64,000 nt of DNA from a virus. This document shows, piece after piece, positions 45,634 through 53,425 of the stretch. The stretch spans positions 1 through 64,000 of the IMG/VR virus record IMGVR_UViG_3300009503_000020. One strand, given 5' to 3'. Position 1 is the first letter of the stretch; every line of letters begins with the position of its first letter. The notes under the pieces were generated by a model that worked only from the letters and a program-made list of their open reading frames with translations, was not told where the DNA came from and did not search any database. The translations under genes were made by a program, and so were the position numbers.

Positions 45634-47449
45634 GGAACTAATTACTAAGAAGAATTTCAACAAGATAGCTAAGAGATTAGAGGAACTGCAAGTACGCAGT
45701 TGGAAGATGTCTAGACCTATATTCCCTAAGATGACTCTATACTTCAAAGTATTTCCTATAGAATCATATTTCTCTACTGTAGGTCAGATCTGGTGGGTCA
45801 CACCTTACTGGAGAGGAGATGCTTTTGCTCTCTCTATTTTGTTCCATGAAGGACATCACTGGAACATCTATCCACTAGATATATTTAGAGCTATCAAAGA
45901 TATCTTTGAAGCTAGAAGACTTCTTGCTGAGGAGATAGGATTCGTACCTGAGAAAATCCAGAAGTCTCTTTGGAGAGTAGAAGAAGACTGGAGTCAGTTT
46001 GCATACTCTACAGCTGAACTTCAGTTCGTTGAAAATATTCTCGGAGATTACTGTCTTGAAGGAACGACAAAGATCCTACTCCCTGGTGGTGCAGAAAAAG
46101 AAATCAGAGAGATAAAAGAAGGAGATATAATCCTAGGAGTAAGAAATGGAAAAGTGGTACCTACTCGGGTCTTAGGGATTGGGAAAACTCTTCACACTGA
46201 AATAATTGAATTCAGAGATGGAAAACGCCATTTAGTCACCTCCCCTGAACATAAAATTTTTTCTTATCCAGACTTTCAACTTAAACTAGCAAAAGAGTTT
46301 AATAATGAGAGTGTTTACTATTACTTGGATGATAAACTTGGGCAAAAGAACCTGGACAGAAGAACAGATACAATTCCTGAAGGAAAATTATCCGAAGATG
46401 ACAGCAAAAGAAATAGCAGCAAGACTAGGAAAAACAGTTCACAGTGTTCAAGGCTATGTTTACCTTCACGTAGATACTCTCTCCAAGCGAGAACTCTCAA
46501 GAAAAAGATGCCACCAGATAGTCACTTCATTTACAGAAACGGAGAAAGCTTATATTGCTGGAATTGTCGATGGGGAAGGAACGATTACGATCGTGGGAAA
46601 GAAATATCGACAACCAATGATATCAATATCCAACACTTCTTTCCTTCTCAAAGAATATTTCGAACGACTTGGCTTTCAAACTCGAGTGAAGACAAATTGG
46701 GCAGGAACAGAATACTTCTCACTTTACATAACAGGGCAACACAATATCAGAGAATTCCTAGTTGCTATCAAAGATTACTTAGTAATCAAGAAGGAACATG
46801 CCCAACTCTTGCTGCAGTGGTTAGAACTGAAAGCTCAACAGAAGGTTCATGGCAAAGACACTCCTCAAATGGAGGAACTATTCAAACGCTTGAAACTTTT
46901 GAACTCAAGACATCCACATTTAAGGTTATCAGAAAGAAAAAAACTGATCCAGTAATTCTCTATGATCTAAAAACTTCAACCGGTTCATTCTTTGCTAACA
47001 GGATTCTAGTCCACAATTGTGTGAATTTACATATACATGACAACTATCCTCTAGTGTGGAATGATCTCTGGCATTTCCTCTCAGTTGAAGGTACATTTTA
47101 TGAGAAAGAGAAAGCACTCAAGAGAGACACTACTTTCCTGTTATACTTAGCAGTCTATCCAGAGCTAATTCCAGGTTTAGAACAGATACCAGTCAAAGAG
47201 AAAGTTTCTGAAGAGAAGATACCTAAGATAGCTCACATTGTTAAACTATGTAAAGAAGGAAGGATTTCTACTCCCTATGCTATTAAAGAGCTAGCTAAGT
47301 TATTCCATGACAATATCCAACAGGATCTCAAAGAAGCAGAAGGAGAAGGGAAAGAAGGAGATTTCAAATGCCCCAAATGCCACTCAGATGAAGGGTGGGA
47401 GATAGTCTCATACTTTGATGAACAGAAAGGAAAGTGGTTAGATGTCTGA
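45626..47449 (+). CDS. HExxH metallopeptidase-like protein interrupted by an intein, 607 aa (285 aa after splicing)
   Basis: The N-extein (142 aa) has FALSILFHEGHHWNIYPL with a zinc-binding HEGHH, and ends VENILGDY. The C-extein begins CVNLHIHDNYP and ends with a CPKCHSDEG knuckle. The join restores GDYCVNLHI, which aligns with VDAAVNEIL of the DUF2201-like protein at 11428, so the intein sits in the predicted active-site helix. The 322-residue intein is 46052-47017. The metallopeptidase and the VWA domain that are fused in the first module are separate genes here. Confidence 0.75.
   Translation: MNKELITKKNFNKIAKRLEELQVRSWKMSRPIFPKMTLYFKVFPIESYFSTVGQIWWVTPYWRGDAFALSILFHEGHHWNIYPLDIFRAIKDIFEARRLLAEEIGFVPEKIQKSLWRVEEDWSQFAYSTAELQFVENILGDYCLEGTTKILLPGGAEKEIREIKEGDIILGVRNGKVVPTRVLGIGKTLHTEIIEFRDGKRHLVTSPEHKIFSYPDFQLKLAKEFNNESVYYYLDDKLGQKNLDRRTDTIPEGKLSEDDSKRNSSKTRKNSSQCSRLCLPSRRYSLQARTLKKKMPPDSHFIYRNGESLYCWNCRWGRNDYDRGKEISTTNDINIQHFFPSQRIFRTTWLSNSSEDKLGRNRILLTLHNRATQYQRIPSCYQRLLSNQEGTCPTLAAVVRTESSTEGSWQRHSSNGGTIQTLETFELKTSTFKVIRKKKTDPVILYDLKTSTGSFFANRILVHNCVNLHIHDNYPLVWNDLWHFLSVEGTFYEKEKALKRDTTFLLYLAVYPELIPGLEQIPVKEKVSEEKIPKIAHIVKLCKEGRISTPYAIKELAKLFHDNIQQDLKEAEGEGKEGDFKCPKCHSDEGWEIVSYFDEQKGKWLDV
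46052..47017 (+). other. Intein 1 (322 aa, Cys1 to terminal Asn) in the metallopeptidase-like gene
   Basis: Begins CLEGTTKILLPGG (block A) and HLVTSPEHKIF (block B with T-x-x-H), and ends VILYDLKTSTGSFFANRILVHN before Cys+1 (blocks F and G). These are the splicing blocks of an active-looking Hint domain. Between them, about 215 residues in the intein frame are Ser/Arg/Thr/Gln-rich and resemble no protein, because that DNA encodes a LAGLIDADG endonuclease in the +1 frame. Confidence 0.85.
46305..46955 (+). CDS. LAGLIDADG homing endonuclease encoded in the +1 frame inside intein 1, 216 aa
   Basis: ATG at 46305 with a weak AAAAGAG upstream. RTWTEEQIQFLKENYP ... KEIAARLGKTVHSVQGYV is a SANT/helix-turn-helix DNA-binding part, then EKAYIAGIVDGEGTITIVG is a LAGLIDADG motif and FLVAIKDYLVIKKEHAQLL the typical following helix. 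Its frame differs by +1 from the intein frame, which has no stop across it. T-ending codons are never followed by AA-, AG- or GA-starting codons: Phe is TTC before GAA or AAA, and Ile is ATC before AAA, AAG or AGA. Confidence 0.8.
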   Translation: MRVFTITWMINLGKRTWTEEQIQFLKENYPKMTAKEIAARLGKTVHSVQGYVYLHVDTLSKRELSRKRCHQIVTSFTETEKAYIAGIVDGEGTITIVGKKYRQPMISISNTSFLLKEYFERLGFQTRVKTNWAGTEYFSLYITGQHNIREFLVAIKDYLVIKKEHAQLLLQWLELKAQQKVHGKDTPQMEELFKRLKLLNSRHPHLRLSERKKLIQ

Positions 47450-47615
47450 AGAGTTTGAGTTCATTACTGAATGTCCCAAGTGTAAGCAGATAGTAACTGT
47501 AAGACGCATATTCTCTAAAGCAAAGTGTCCCTACTGTGGGTATAAGTTTGAACCAAAGATGCTAGCTGCAAGGAAAGCTTTCAACCCGTCTCTAAGGAGG
47601 AAAGAGAATGTCTAG
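47442..47615 (+). CDS. Zinc-ribbon mini-protein, 57 aa
   Basis: CPKCKQIV (residue 11) and CPYCGYKF (residue 29) form a zinc ribbon; basic tail. Overlaps the metallopeptidase stop by eight bases. Confidence 0.6.
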   Translation: MSEEFEFITECPKCKQIVTVRRIFSKAKCPYCGYKFEPKMLAARKAFNPSLRRKENV

Positions 47616-47844
47616 AACATCTCTGAAATGTCCTAAATGTGGCTATCCTTTAAAGCCTCAAATCAGAACTAGATTAGGAGATCCTTTTGAAGTACCATTC
47701 AGGTGTGAACATTGCAATACAACTTGGATATGGCACAGTTGGCAAGAATACTATGAGAGTTGTTTCTTTGAAGATCTAGTTAGATTTGTGACTAAGAATT
47801 TTAATCCATCAATAAAGGGGAGTACTTTAAAACATGAAAGTTAG
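47608..47844 (+). CDS. Zinc-ribbon protein, 78 aa
   Basis: CPKCGYPLK and CEHCNTTW (about residues 8 and 33) form a zinc ribbon, then an aromatic helix. ATG after AAGGAGGAAAGAGA. Confidence 0.6.
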   Translation: MSRTSLKCPKCGYPLKPQIRTRLGDPFEVPFRCEHCNTTWIWHSWQEYYESCFFEDLVRFVTKNFNPSIKGSTLKHES

Positions 47845-48826
47845 AATAAAATGCAAGAACTGTGGTTACACTTGGGAAACTGATTTGCAACTTAGTCCAC
47901 TTGGGAGTCTTAAACCAGGCAAGAAAGGACCACTCTCAAGAATCAAGATAGACAAAGGCTCTCTAGATAAAATACTTGACATTGCTGCAGGAGCTTCTAG
48001 AGATGACCTAGAGAAATTAGGATTAGAGATAGACATAGAGGAATGGGAAGATGCTGTGGAGAGGCTAGCTCTTAGGAAATTCCTTCTTGAAAATTTAAGA
48101 GTATGTAGAGAAAAGAAACAGAAAACAGGAGAGAAGTATGTAGTAGGTACTGAACCGTTTGTTATGGGAGATAGTTTCAAGGATGTTGACATCCCGTCAA
48201 GTGAAGTGAAGAGTCTTGGTGTAGAAGACTTGAGAATGATACCAGGAGTTACTCTCCAAAAGAAGGTATATAGTATAACAAGAGGAAGAGATGAAGAAGA
48301 GCTAAAAGGTATTAAGTGCTTTGTGATTATAGATGGTAGTGGATCTATGATAACTGGGAAAGGACTCACATTCTCTGGAGGCAAGATAGGCAAAGCTCTC
48401 CTAATAGGGAAAGAGATCTATGAGATAACTAAGAAATTTGGATTTGATTATCAGCTTGCACTCTTCTCTGATGCAGGTGTGAGAGTGCCAAAGGAGAAAC
48501 TTAGAGAGTTCTGGGCTGATGCTAGTGAGAGAGCTAACTACAGGATATGGAATGGAGGTACAAGATTACAACGAGGCTTGGAACAGTTTACTGAGCAAGA
48601 ATACAGGGATGCTAACTTGATAGTTATCTCAGACATGGACTTAGGAGACTTCCAAGAAACTAAAGATGAGATCCTTAAGATATCTAAACTAACAAATAGC
48701 TTCAAGATAATTATAATAGAGACTCAAGACATAGACTTAGTTGAAAGAGAGAAGCAAGTGCGTGAGATATTTCCACCTGAAGCTCAATTGCAGATAATGG
48801 TAATACCTTTATCTGAAGGAAGTTAA
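47834..48826 (+). CDS. VWA-domain protein with N-terminal zinc knuckle, 330 aa
   Basis: CKNCGYTWETD near residue 7 is half of a zinc ribbon. A linker leads to KCFVIIDGSGSMITGKG (about 158-174) with the MIDAS D-x-S-x-S, GGTRLQRGLEQF with the MIDAS Thr, and LIVISDMDLGD with the MIDAS Asp. The MIDAS is thus complete, so a metal-dependent partner contact is expected, most simply with the RavA-like ATPase at 43584. Confidence 0.8.
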   Translation: MKVRIKCKNCGYTWETDLQLSPLGSLKPGKKGPLSRIKIDKGSLDKILDIAAGASRDDLEKLGLEIDIEEWEDAVERLALRKFLLENLRVCREKKQKTGEKYVVGTEPFVMGDSFKDVDIPSSEVKSLGVEDLRMIPGVTLQKKVYSITRGRDEEELKGIKCFVIIDGSGSMITGKGLTFSGGKIGKALLIGKEIYEITKKFGFDYQLALFSDAGVRVPKEKLREFWADASERANYRIWNGGTRLQRGLEQFTEQEYRDANLIVISDMDLGDFQETKDEILKISKLTNSFKIIIIETQDIDLVEREKQVREIFPPEAQLQIMVIPLSEGS

Positions 48827-48861
48827 AAATAGGTCTAAATGGATAGGAAGTATGAGAGTAT

Positions 48862-49053
48862 ATGGCTAAGTTTAGAATGAAGAATGACTACTATGAAATT
48901 GTAATCAAGACAGGAACTGCCGAGAAACTAGAGATTGAAATTACTTTTAATGAGAAAGAAATAGCAGAACAGGAATTGAGAAATCTAGAGACATCTCTTC
49001 GTTTACTCTTGGAAGCATGCGGAAGATTTATCCCTAATCCCTCTAAAAGATGA
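48862..49053 (+). CDS. Hypothetical protein, 63 aa
   Basis: ATG preceded by AGGAAGTATGAGAGTAT. Beta-hairpin plus helix; no motif recognised. Confidence 0.5.
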   Translation: MAKFRMKNDYYEIVIKTGTAEKLEIEITFNEKEIAEQELRNLETSLRLLLEACGRFIPNPSKR

Positions 49054-49059
49054 TATGCC

Positions 49060-49512
49060 TTGTTCAGATATAGCTTTGTTAAGTTCTCTCCTTACTACAA
49101 GAAACATGTCATGGAATTCCTCTCTTCTCTAAGTCTAGAGACAAGGAGCAACTTATCTCTGTCTGGAGTCGATCCTCAGACAATATATCATTCATTTAAA
49201 GAAGACTGGAACACAACAACTCCTGTTATGTTATTTAGAGACAATCAAGTATTGGCTATTGGAAAACTGAGACCCTATGAGGATGGAGTTTACTTGTCCT
49301 GTTTGGTTGTTAGAGATGATTATCAGAATCAGCACTTAGGAACTAGACTAGTAAAGTATATGTTTGCCTTATCCCTTCTGAATGGTTTTAATACTATGTA
49401 CACTGAAGTCAAGAAGGATAACCTAAGAGCACTAGCCTTCTTCAAATCACTTCACTTCAAGAGAATTGTAGAGAAAGAGATGACCTATTTAATGAAGAGG
49501 GACCTGCAATGA
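49060..49512 (+). CDS. GNAT-family acetyltransferase, 150 aa
   Basis: VYLSCLVVRDDYQNQHLGTRLVKYMFA matches GNAT motif A, with Q-N-Q-H-L-G-T in place of R-x-x-G-x-G/A for acetyl-CoA pyrophosphate binding. VKKDNLRALAFFKSLHFKRI matches motif B. TTG start. Substrate unknown. Confidence 0.7.
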   Translation: MFRYSFVKFSPYYKKHVMEFLSSLSLETRSNLSLSGVDPQTIYHSFKEDWNTTTPVMLFRDNQVLAIGKLRPYEDGVYLSCLVVRDDYQNQHLGTRLVKYMFALSLLNGFNTMYTEVKKDNLRALAFFKSLHFKRIVEKEMTYLMKRDLQ

Positions 49513-49697
49513 GAATGAGAAAGGAGAGAGTAGAACAATTGCTAGAAGAAGTTGAAGAACGTCTTAAAGAAACTAGACAACGGCTCTTGCATTATAAGGA
49601 AGAGGTTGAACTCTTGACATGTGCTAAGGCTTATCTTGAGTTTATCCTGCATGGCTTAGAAAGTAATCCTTCAAAGAAGAGGGGTAAGAATGCATAA
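49509..49697 (+). CDS. Coiled-coil protein, 62 aa
   Basis: ATGA overlap with the acetyltransferase. Nearly all one charged coiled coil with a basic tail. Confidence 0.5.
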   Translation: MRMRKERVEQLLEEVEERLKETRQRLLHYKEEVELLTCAKAYLEFILHGLESNPSKKRGKNA

Positions 49698-49923
49698 AGC
49701 ATTATGGGAATGGTTTGGCAGAAGGATACGGAGCAAAGAAGAAGTTCCTCCAGGAATGGATTTCTGTGATAGTTGTGGAAGGCTATTCCCTAAAGAAGAA
49801 ATGCATCATGTGTTGATACCTGGAGAAGGAGAAGTAATTATATGTGAAGAATGCAGTGACAAGCCACCATCATCATTAAGATTCTTCTATAGAAGGTGGA
49901 GAAAGAAGAATGCAGAAGAGTAA
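49690..49923 (+). CDS. Zinc-finger protein, 77 aa
   Basis: FCDSCGRLFPKEEMHHVLI ... ICEECSD is a C-x2-C ... C-x2-C finger with an HH pair, similar to DksA/TraR-like or treble-clef knuckles; basic aromatic ends. Confidence 0.55.
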   Translation: MHKALWEWFGRRIRSKEEVPPGMDFCDSCGRLFPKEEMHHVLIPGEGEVIICEECSDKPPSSLRFFYRRWRKKNAEE

Positions 49924-50329
49924 AGTATTCTATATAGATGGGTCTAGTACAGGCTTGTATGGGTTTTATGATCCAGAGACAAACCAGATGAACATCTTTG
50001 AAGACTATCCATGCACTAACAACCAAGGTGAGTGGTTAGCTTTATATTCTCTTGTATTGACCTTGCCTGAGTATTGGAGTGGAGTTGTGTATTCTGACTC
50101 TCAACTTATAGTGAACCAGTTCAATGGAAACTACAAGATTAAGAACTTGGAATTGAAGAGAATACATGACTTAGTTAAGACAGTCTGTTCAGAGAAGAAT
50201 CTGAAGCTAGAACTGAAGTGGGTCCCAAGAGAACAGAACATAGCAGGGAAGAAAATAGAGAAGGAATTGGCACATAGGAAGGTAAAGGTTTGGGAACACG
50301 AACGCATTCAAGCTTTCAATAAAGACTAG
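49910..50329 (+). CDS. RNase HI-like protein, 139 aa
   Basis: FYIDGSSTGLYGFY supplies the first Asp, NNQGEWLALYSLV the Glu and VVYSDSQLIVNQ the second Asp of the DEDD active site. The last motif WVPREQNIAGKKIE has Gly where the fourth Asp normally stands, so activity may be weakened or the ligand shifted. Likely role is RNA-primer or RNA-DNA hybrid processing; it sits just before topoisomerase IB. Confidence 0.75.
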   Translation: MQKSKVFYIDGSSTGLYGFYDPETNQMNIFEDYPCTNNQGEWLALYSLVLTLPEYWSGVVYSDSQLIVNQFNGNYKIKNLELKRIHDLVKTVCSEKNLKLELKWVPREQNIAGKKIEKELAHRKVKVWEHERIQAFNKD

Positions 50330-50337
50330 GTGAAAAT

Positions 50338-51891
50338 ATGCAGACTTTAATTCATTCAGGAGTGTATTTACCAACATATAATCCAATAGGTCTGACAATC
50401 AAGTTCAAAGGAAAAGAGATAGAACTAGAGCCTGAAGCAGAGTGCATGGCAATTGCTTTTGCTAAGAAATTTGATACACCATACTTAAATGATAATGTGT
50501 TTGTTACCAACTTCCTTCTAGACTTCTCTACCAAGCTAGGAATAGAGAAAGAAGATGGTTGTTTAGACTTAAAGAACTATGACTTTGAAGCTATCAAAAA
50601 ATACTTAGAAGAGACAAAAGCTAAGACAGAGGGTATGACTAAAGAAGAGAAGAAATTAGCTACTACTTTAAAGAAACAACTAAGAGAGCAACTGAAAGAA
50701 AAATATGGATATGCCTTAGTAGATGGAGTGAAGACTCCTGTAATGAATTGGGCAGTTGAACCTCCCTCGATATTTATGAGCAAAGGAAAGAACCCTCTCA
50801 GAGGACACTGGAAGAGAGCAATACGCAAAGAAGAGATTATACTTAATTCCTCTCAACCAATGGAAGGTTGGAATACAGTCTGGGAACCTAATGAGTTGTG
50901 GATAGCTAAATGGAAGGATGTCTTTGACCCTACTCGTTGGAAGTATGTCTGGTTGTCACCTGCCTCTCAGCTTAGACAAGAAAGAGAAAAGAAGAAGTTT
51001 GAAAAGGCAGAGAACTTAGCTAAGAATATTAAGAAACTAGAAGTATTCATAGACAAAGAACTGAAGAGTCCAGATGTAACTAGGAGAAAGCTAGCTACTG
51101 TATGTTGGTTAATGAAGAATTTAGGTATTCGAGTCGGAGATGAACGTATCGCAGGAGAACGTGGCACACTTGGTTGTACTACTCTCAAGGCAGAGAATGT
51201 CAAACTAGGTAAAGATGGTACAGTTTATCTAGACTTCACAGGCAAAGATTATGTTCATTGGATGAAGTCTTTCAAGCCACCAGAACAAGTCTACAAGAAC
51301 TTACAAGAGTTCAAAGAAACAGCTAAGGATGACTTTCTCTTTAAAGGACTTGACTCCAACAAAGTTTCTCGCTTCCTCAGAGAAGTCTTGCCTGGGATGT
51401 CAGCTAAGGTCTTCAGAACTTATCTAGCAGGAACAGTGTGGGATGAGAATGCTAAGGAGCATCTCAAGCTAGTAGATGGAAGAACTTCACTCCCTGTTAG
51501 ACTTTACCTGTTTAAGATGACTAACTTAGCAGTAGCCAAAACATTAAACCATAGAAGAGCCTTACCAAAGAATTACCAAGAGAGAATTGCTAAGAAAGAA
51601 GAACAACTAAAGAAGGAAACAGCTAAGCTAGAATCCTTGAAAGAAGCTCCTGAGTCTAAACTACTAAAACAACAGAGGAAGGCAGAGAAAATAGCTTGTG
51701 AGTTAAATCTCTTGAAAGAGACAGCAGAGTGGAACCTGAACACTAGTCTGACTAGTTATATTTCCCCTAAGAAGACACTCTACTTCTGCAAGAAAGCTGG
51801 ACTTAAACCAGAACAGATATATTCCAAGAGTCTCCAAGAGAAGTTTAGTTGGATAATTAAGAGGGATGAGGACGATACAGAGGAGAGCTGA
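50338..51891 (+). CDS. Type IB DNA topoisomerase, eukaryote/thaumarchaeote type, 517 aa
   Basis: WAVEPPSIFMSKGKNPLRG matches the N-terminal core region of eukaryotic topoisomerase I. KYVWLSPASQLRQEREKKKF, LGIRVGDERIAGERGTLGCT (catalytic Arg in IRVG, then T-x-GC), MSAKVFRTYLAG (second catalytic Arg) and, after a coiled-coil linker, NTSLTSYISPKKTLYF with the nucleophilic Tyr complete the set. The linker and the large N-terminal domain separate it from the short poxvirus/bacterial IB enzymes. Among archaea this enzyme is a hallmark of Thaumarchaeota and relatives. It would relax supercoils during replication and transcription. Confidence 0.85.
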   Translation: MQTLIHSGVYLPTYNPIGLTIKFKGKEIELEPEAECMAIAFAKKFDTPYLNDNVFVTNFLLDFSTKLGIEKEDGCLDLKNYDFEAIKKYLEETKAKTEGMTKEEKKLATTLKKQLREQLKEKYGYALVDGVKTPVMNWAVEPPSIFMSKGKNPLRGHWKRAIRKEEIILNSSQPMEGWNTVWEPNELWIAKWKDVFDPTRWKYVWLSPASQLRQEREKKKFEKAENLAKNIKKLEVFIDKELKSPDVTRRKLATVCWLMKNLGIRVGDERIAGERGTLGCTTLKAENVKLGKDGTVYLDFTGKDYVHWMKSFKPPEQVYKNLQEFKETAKDDFLFKGLDSNKVSRFLREVLPGMSAKVFRTYLAGTVWDENAKEHLKLVDGRTSLPVRLYLFKMTNLAVAKTLNHRRALPKNYQERIAKKEEQLKKETAKLESLKEAPESKLLKQQRKAEKIACELNLLKETAEWNLNTSLTSYISPKKTLYFCKKAGLKPEQIYSKSLQEKFSWIIKRDEDDTEES

Positions 51892-52213
51892 AGAATTCTA
51901 CAAAGGACTTAAAGAAGGTACTTGGTATTGTTTCCTATCTTACAGAGGAGAACTTGTTTGGTCTAATGATGAGAACAAGGTATGGTGCTCATTACTTAAC
52001 GATACCAAGTTTGATAGCAAATGGAAGTGGAATGCAGAGGAATCTCTTTGGGAAATAACTCTTGTGCCTAATAAGTCCTGTTATGTAGATGAGATAAGAG
52101 TCGAAGTATTAACTAAGAATGGGCTAATCTATGAAAGAACTATTTCCTTTGCTCCAATTTATATTGACAAAGGTGATGACTTCATCTGTCAAATTAAATT
52201 TGAAGGGTGGTAG
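51866..52213 (+). CDS. Hypothetical beta-rich protein, 115 aa
   Basis: Overlaps the topoisomerase gene by 26 bases. Trp- and Tyr-rich strands throughout, no cysteine pair; a small beta-sandwich is plausible. A later start is possible. Confidence 0.5.
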   Translation: MRTIQRRAEEFYKGLKEGTWYCFLSYRGELVWSNDENKVWCSLLNDTKFDSKWKWNAEESLWEITLVPNKSCYVDEIRVEVLTKNGLIYERTISFAPIYIDKGDDFICQIKFEGW

Positions 52214-52215
52214 TT

Positions 52216-52482
52216 TTGAAGACTTGTATTCTTTGCAATGCACCAATAGAAGACGGACAAACCTTATGTGAGAAGTGCTTACATAGAACTCTAGAAGCAT
52301 TAGAGAAAGAAGGAGGAGAATTAGTGCATAAACTAAAAGGTAGAGCTAAGAGTGATTTAACTAAACTAATCCAAGAAATATGCAAACATTGTCCTTACTT
52401 TCACAAAGACATCTCAGACCCTGCTTGCTCAACTTGCACTTACAAAGAAAAAGAGAAGCTTATACGAGCTTTCTTGGAGTAG
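52216..52482 (+). CDS. Zinc-binding helical protein, 88 aa
   Basis: TTG after GAAGGGTGGTAGT. CILCNAPIEDGQTLCEKC (residues 4-21) is a zinc ribbon; a second set CKHC and CSTC follows near the C-terminus, so two metal sites are likely. Confidence 0.55.
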   Translation: MKTCILCNAPIEDGQTLCEKCLHRTLEALEKEGGELVHKLKGRAKSDLTKLIQEICKHCPYFHKDISDPACSTCTYKEKEKLIRAFLE

Positions 52483-52487
52483 TAGAG

Positions 52488-52742
52488 ATGCATAAACACA
52501 AGGTATCTGAAACTCGTATTCGAAGCCTTTTGAAGACTGTATCTGCTAGGTTATTGGAAATACTTATAGACACTCTTCTTTTAGGGGTAATTTACTCTCT
52601 TCTAGGGATATCTAGACCCTATGAAATAGCTTTTAGTTTGTCAGTAGTTATAGAATGCTTGTGTGCTCTTGCTACTTATATCAATGAGAGGTTGTGGAAT
52701 AAAGTTCAATGGGGTAGGGAAGTAAGAGATGTCAGCAGCTGA
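52488..52742 (+). CDS. DUF2061-like membrane protein, 84 aa
   Basis: RSLLKTVSARLLEILIDTLLLGVIYSLL ... ATYINERLWNKVQWG reproduces the DUF2061 pattern (R-S-L-x-K-x-x-x-x-R ... Y-x-x-H/N-E-R-x-W-x-x-x-x-WG) with two TM segments. Confidence 0.65.
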   Translation: MHKHKVSETRIRSLLKTVSARLLEILIDTLLLGVIYSLLGISRPYEIAFSLSVVIECLCALATYINERLWNKVQWGREVRDVSS

Positions 52743-53076
52743 TTCTTGTAAGAATTCTCTATACTTTCAAAACCATAAGAGATTATTGAAGTGCCCTTTC
52801 TGCGGGTATAAGATGTCATGGTATGTGATATTTGCTTATGATACTACTTTAAAATACTGGTATTGTACAAAGTGTGGCTGTCAAGTCCCTGACAAGGAAA
52901 GATACTCCAAAAGTGAGTTATCTGCTATTAGGAAAAGGTATAAAGCTTCTTTAAAGGAAGACATTGAGAAGCTAGAAAAACAACTAGAGAAGAGACGAGA
53001 AGCACTCTCTCTTTGGGGTAAGTTTATGTCAGAGAAGAAGAAGGTTGAACTTCTTGCAGAAGAACTCCAGACTTAG
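52729..53076 (+). CDS. Zinc-ribbon plus coiled-coil protein, 115 aa
   Basis: CPFCGYKMSW (residue 22) and CTKCGCQV (residue 46) form a zinc ribbon, followed by a charged coiled coil. Confidence 0.6.
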   Translation: MSAADSCKNSLYFQNHKRLLKCPFCGYKMSWYVIFAYDTTLKYWYCTKCGCQVPDKERYSKSELSAIRKRYKASLKEDIEKLEKQLEKRREALSLWGKFMSEKKKVELLAEELQT

Positions 53077-53080
53077 AATA

Positions 53081-53425
53081 ATGTTCTACAAAGATCACAG
53101 GTTTCCTGTTGTCTCATATCTAGATGAAGAGAAATGGAAAGCTGGAGTGTTTTATTTTCATGATATTCCTATGTGGTTGTACTTCTGGAATTGTTTACAA
53201 GACTTTGAGAGCTGGGCTGATGACAAGTGTGTTGTCTTTTACTTACCTCAAGAAGCTTCAGAAGGAATTCAATTGCTGTTTGAATTCTTAGAGAAGAGGA
53301 AGGAAGCTCACCTTACTCCCGAATTGTTTAGTCTAATTAAAGACAAGAAATGGGATGAGCTAGCTGATACCTTGGCTGTACGTAAACTAGCTAAGAGGAT
53401 AGATGTGGAAAATGAAGAAAGTTAA
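53081..53425 (+). CDS. Hypothetical protein, 114 aa
   Basis: ATG at 53081 just after the previous stop. Aromatic alpha/beta protein with acidic segments. No family. Confidence 0.5.
   Translation: MFYKDHRFPVVSYLDEEKWKAGVFYFHDIPMWLYFWNCLQDFESWADDKCVVFYLPQEASEGIQLLFEFLEKRKEAHLTPELFSLIKDKKWDELADTLAVRKLAKRIDVENEES

Noticed and set aside
46290-46960. Two compensating one-base sequencing errors making intein 1 look frame-shifted
   Set aside because: Possible, but the intein frame has no stop across more than 210 codons, codon choice avoids stops, and the same pattern recurs in intein 2. Kept as the main alternative to test rather than adopted.
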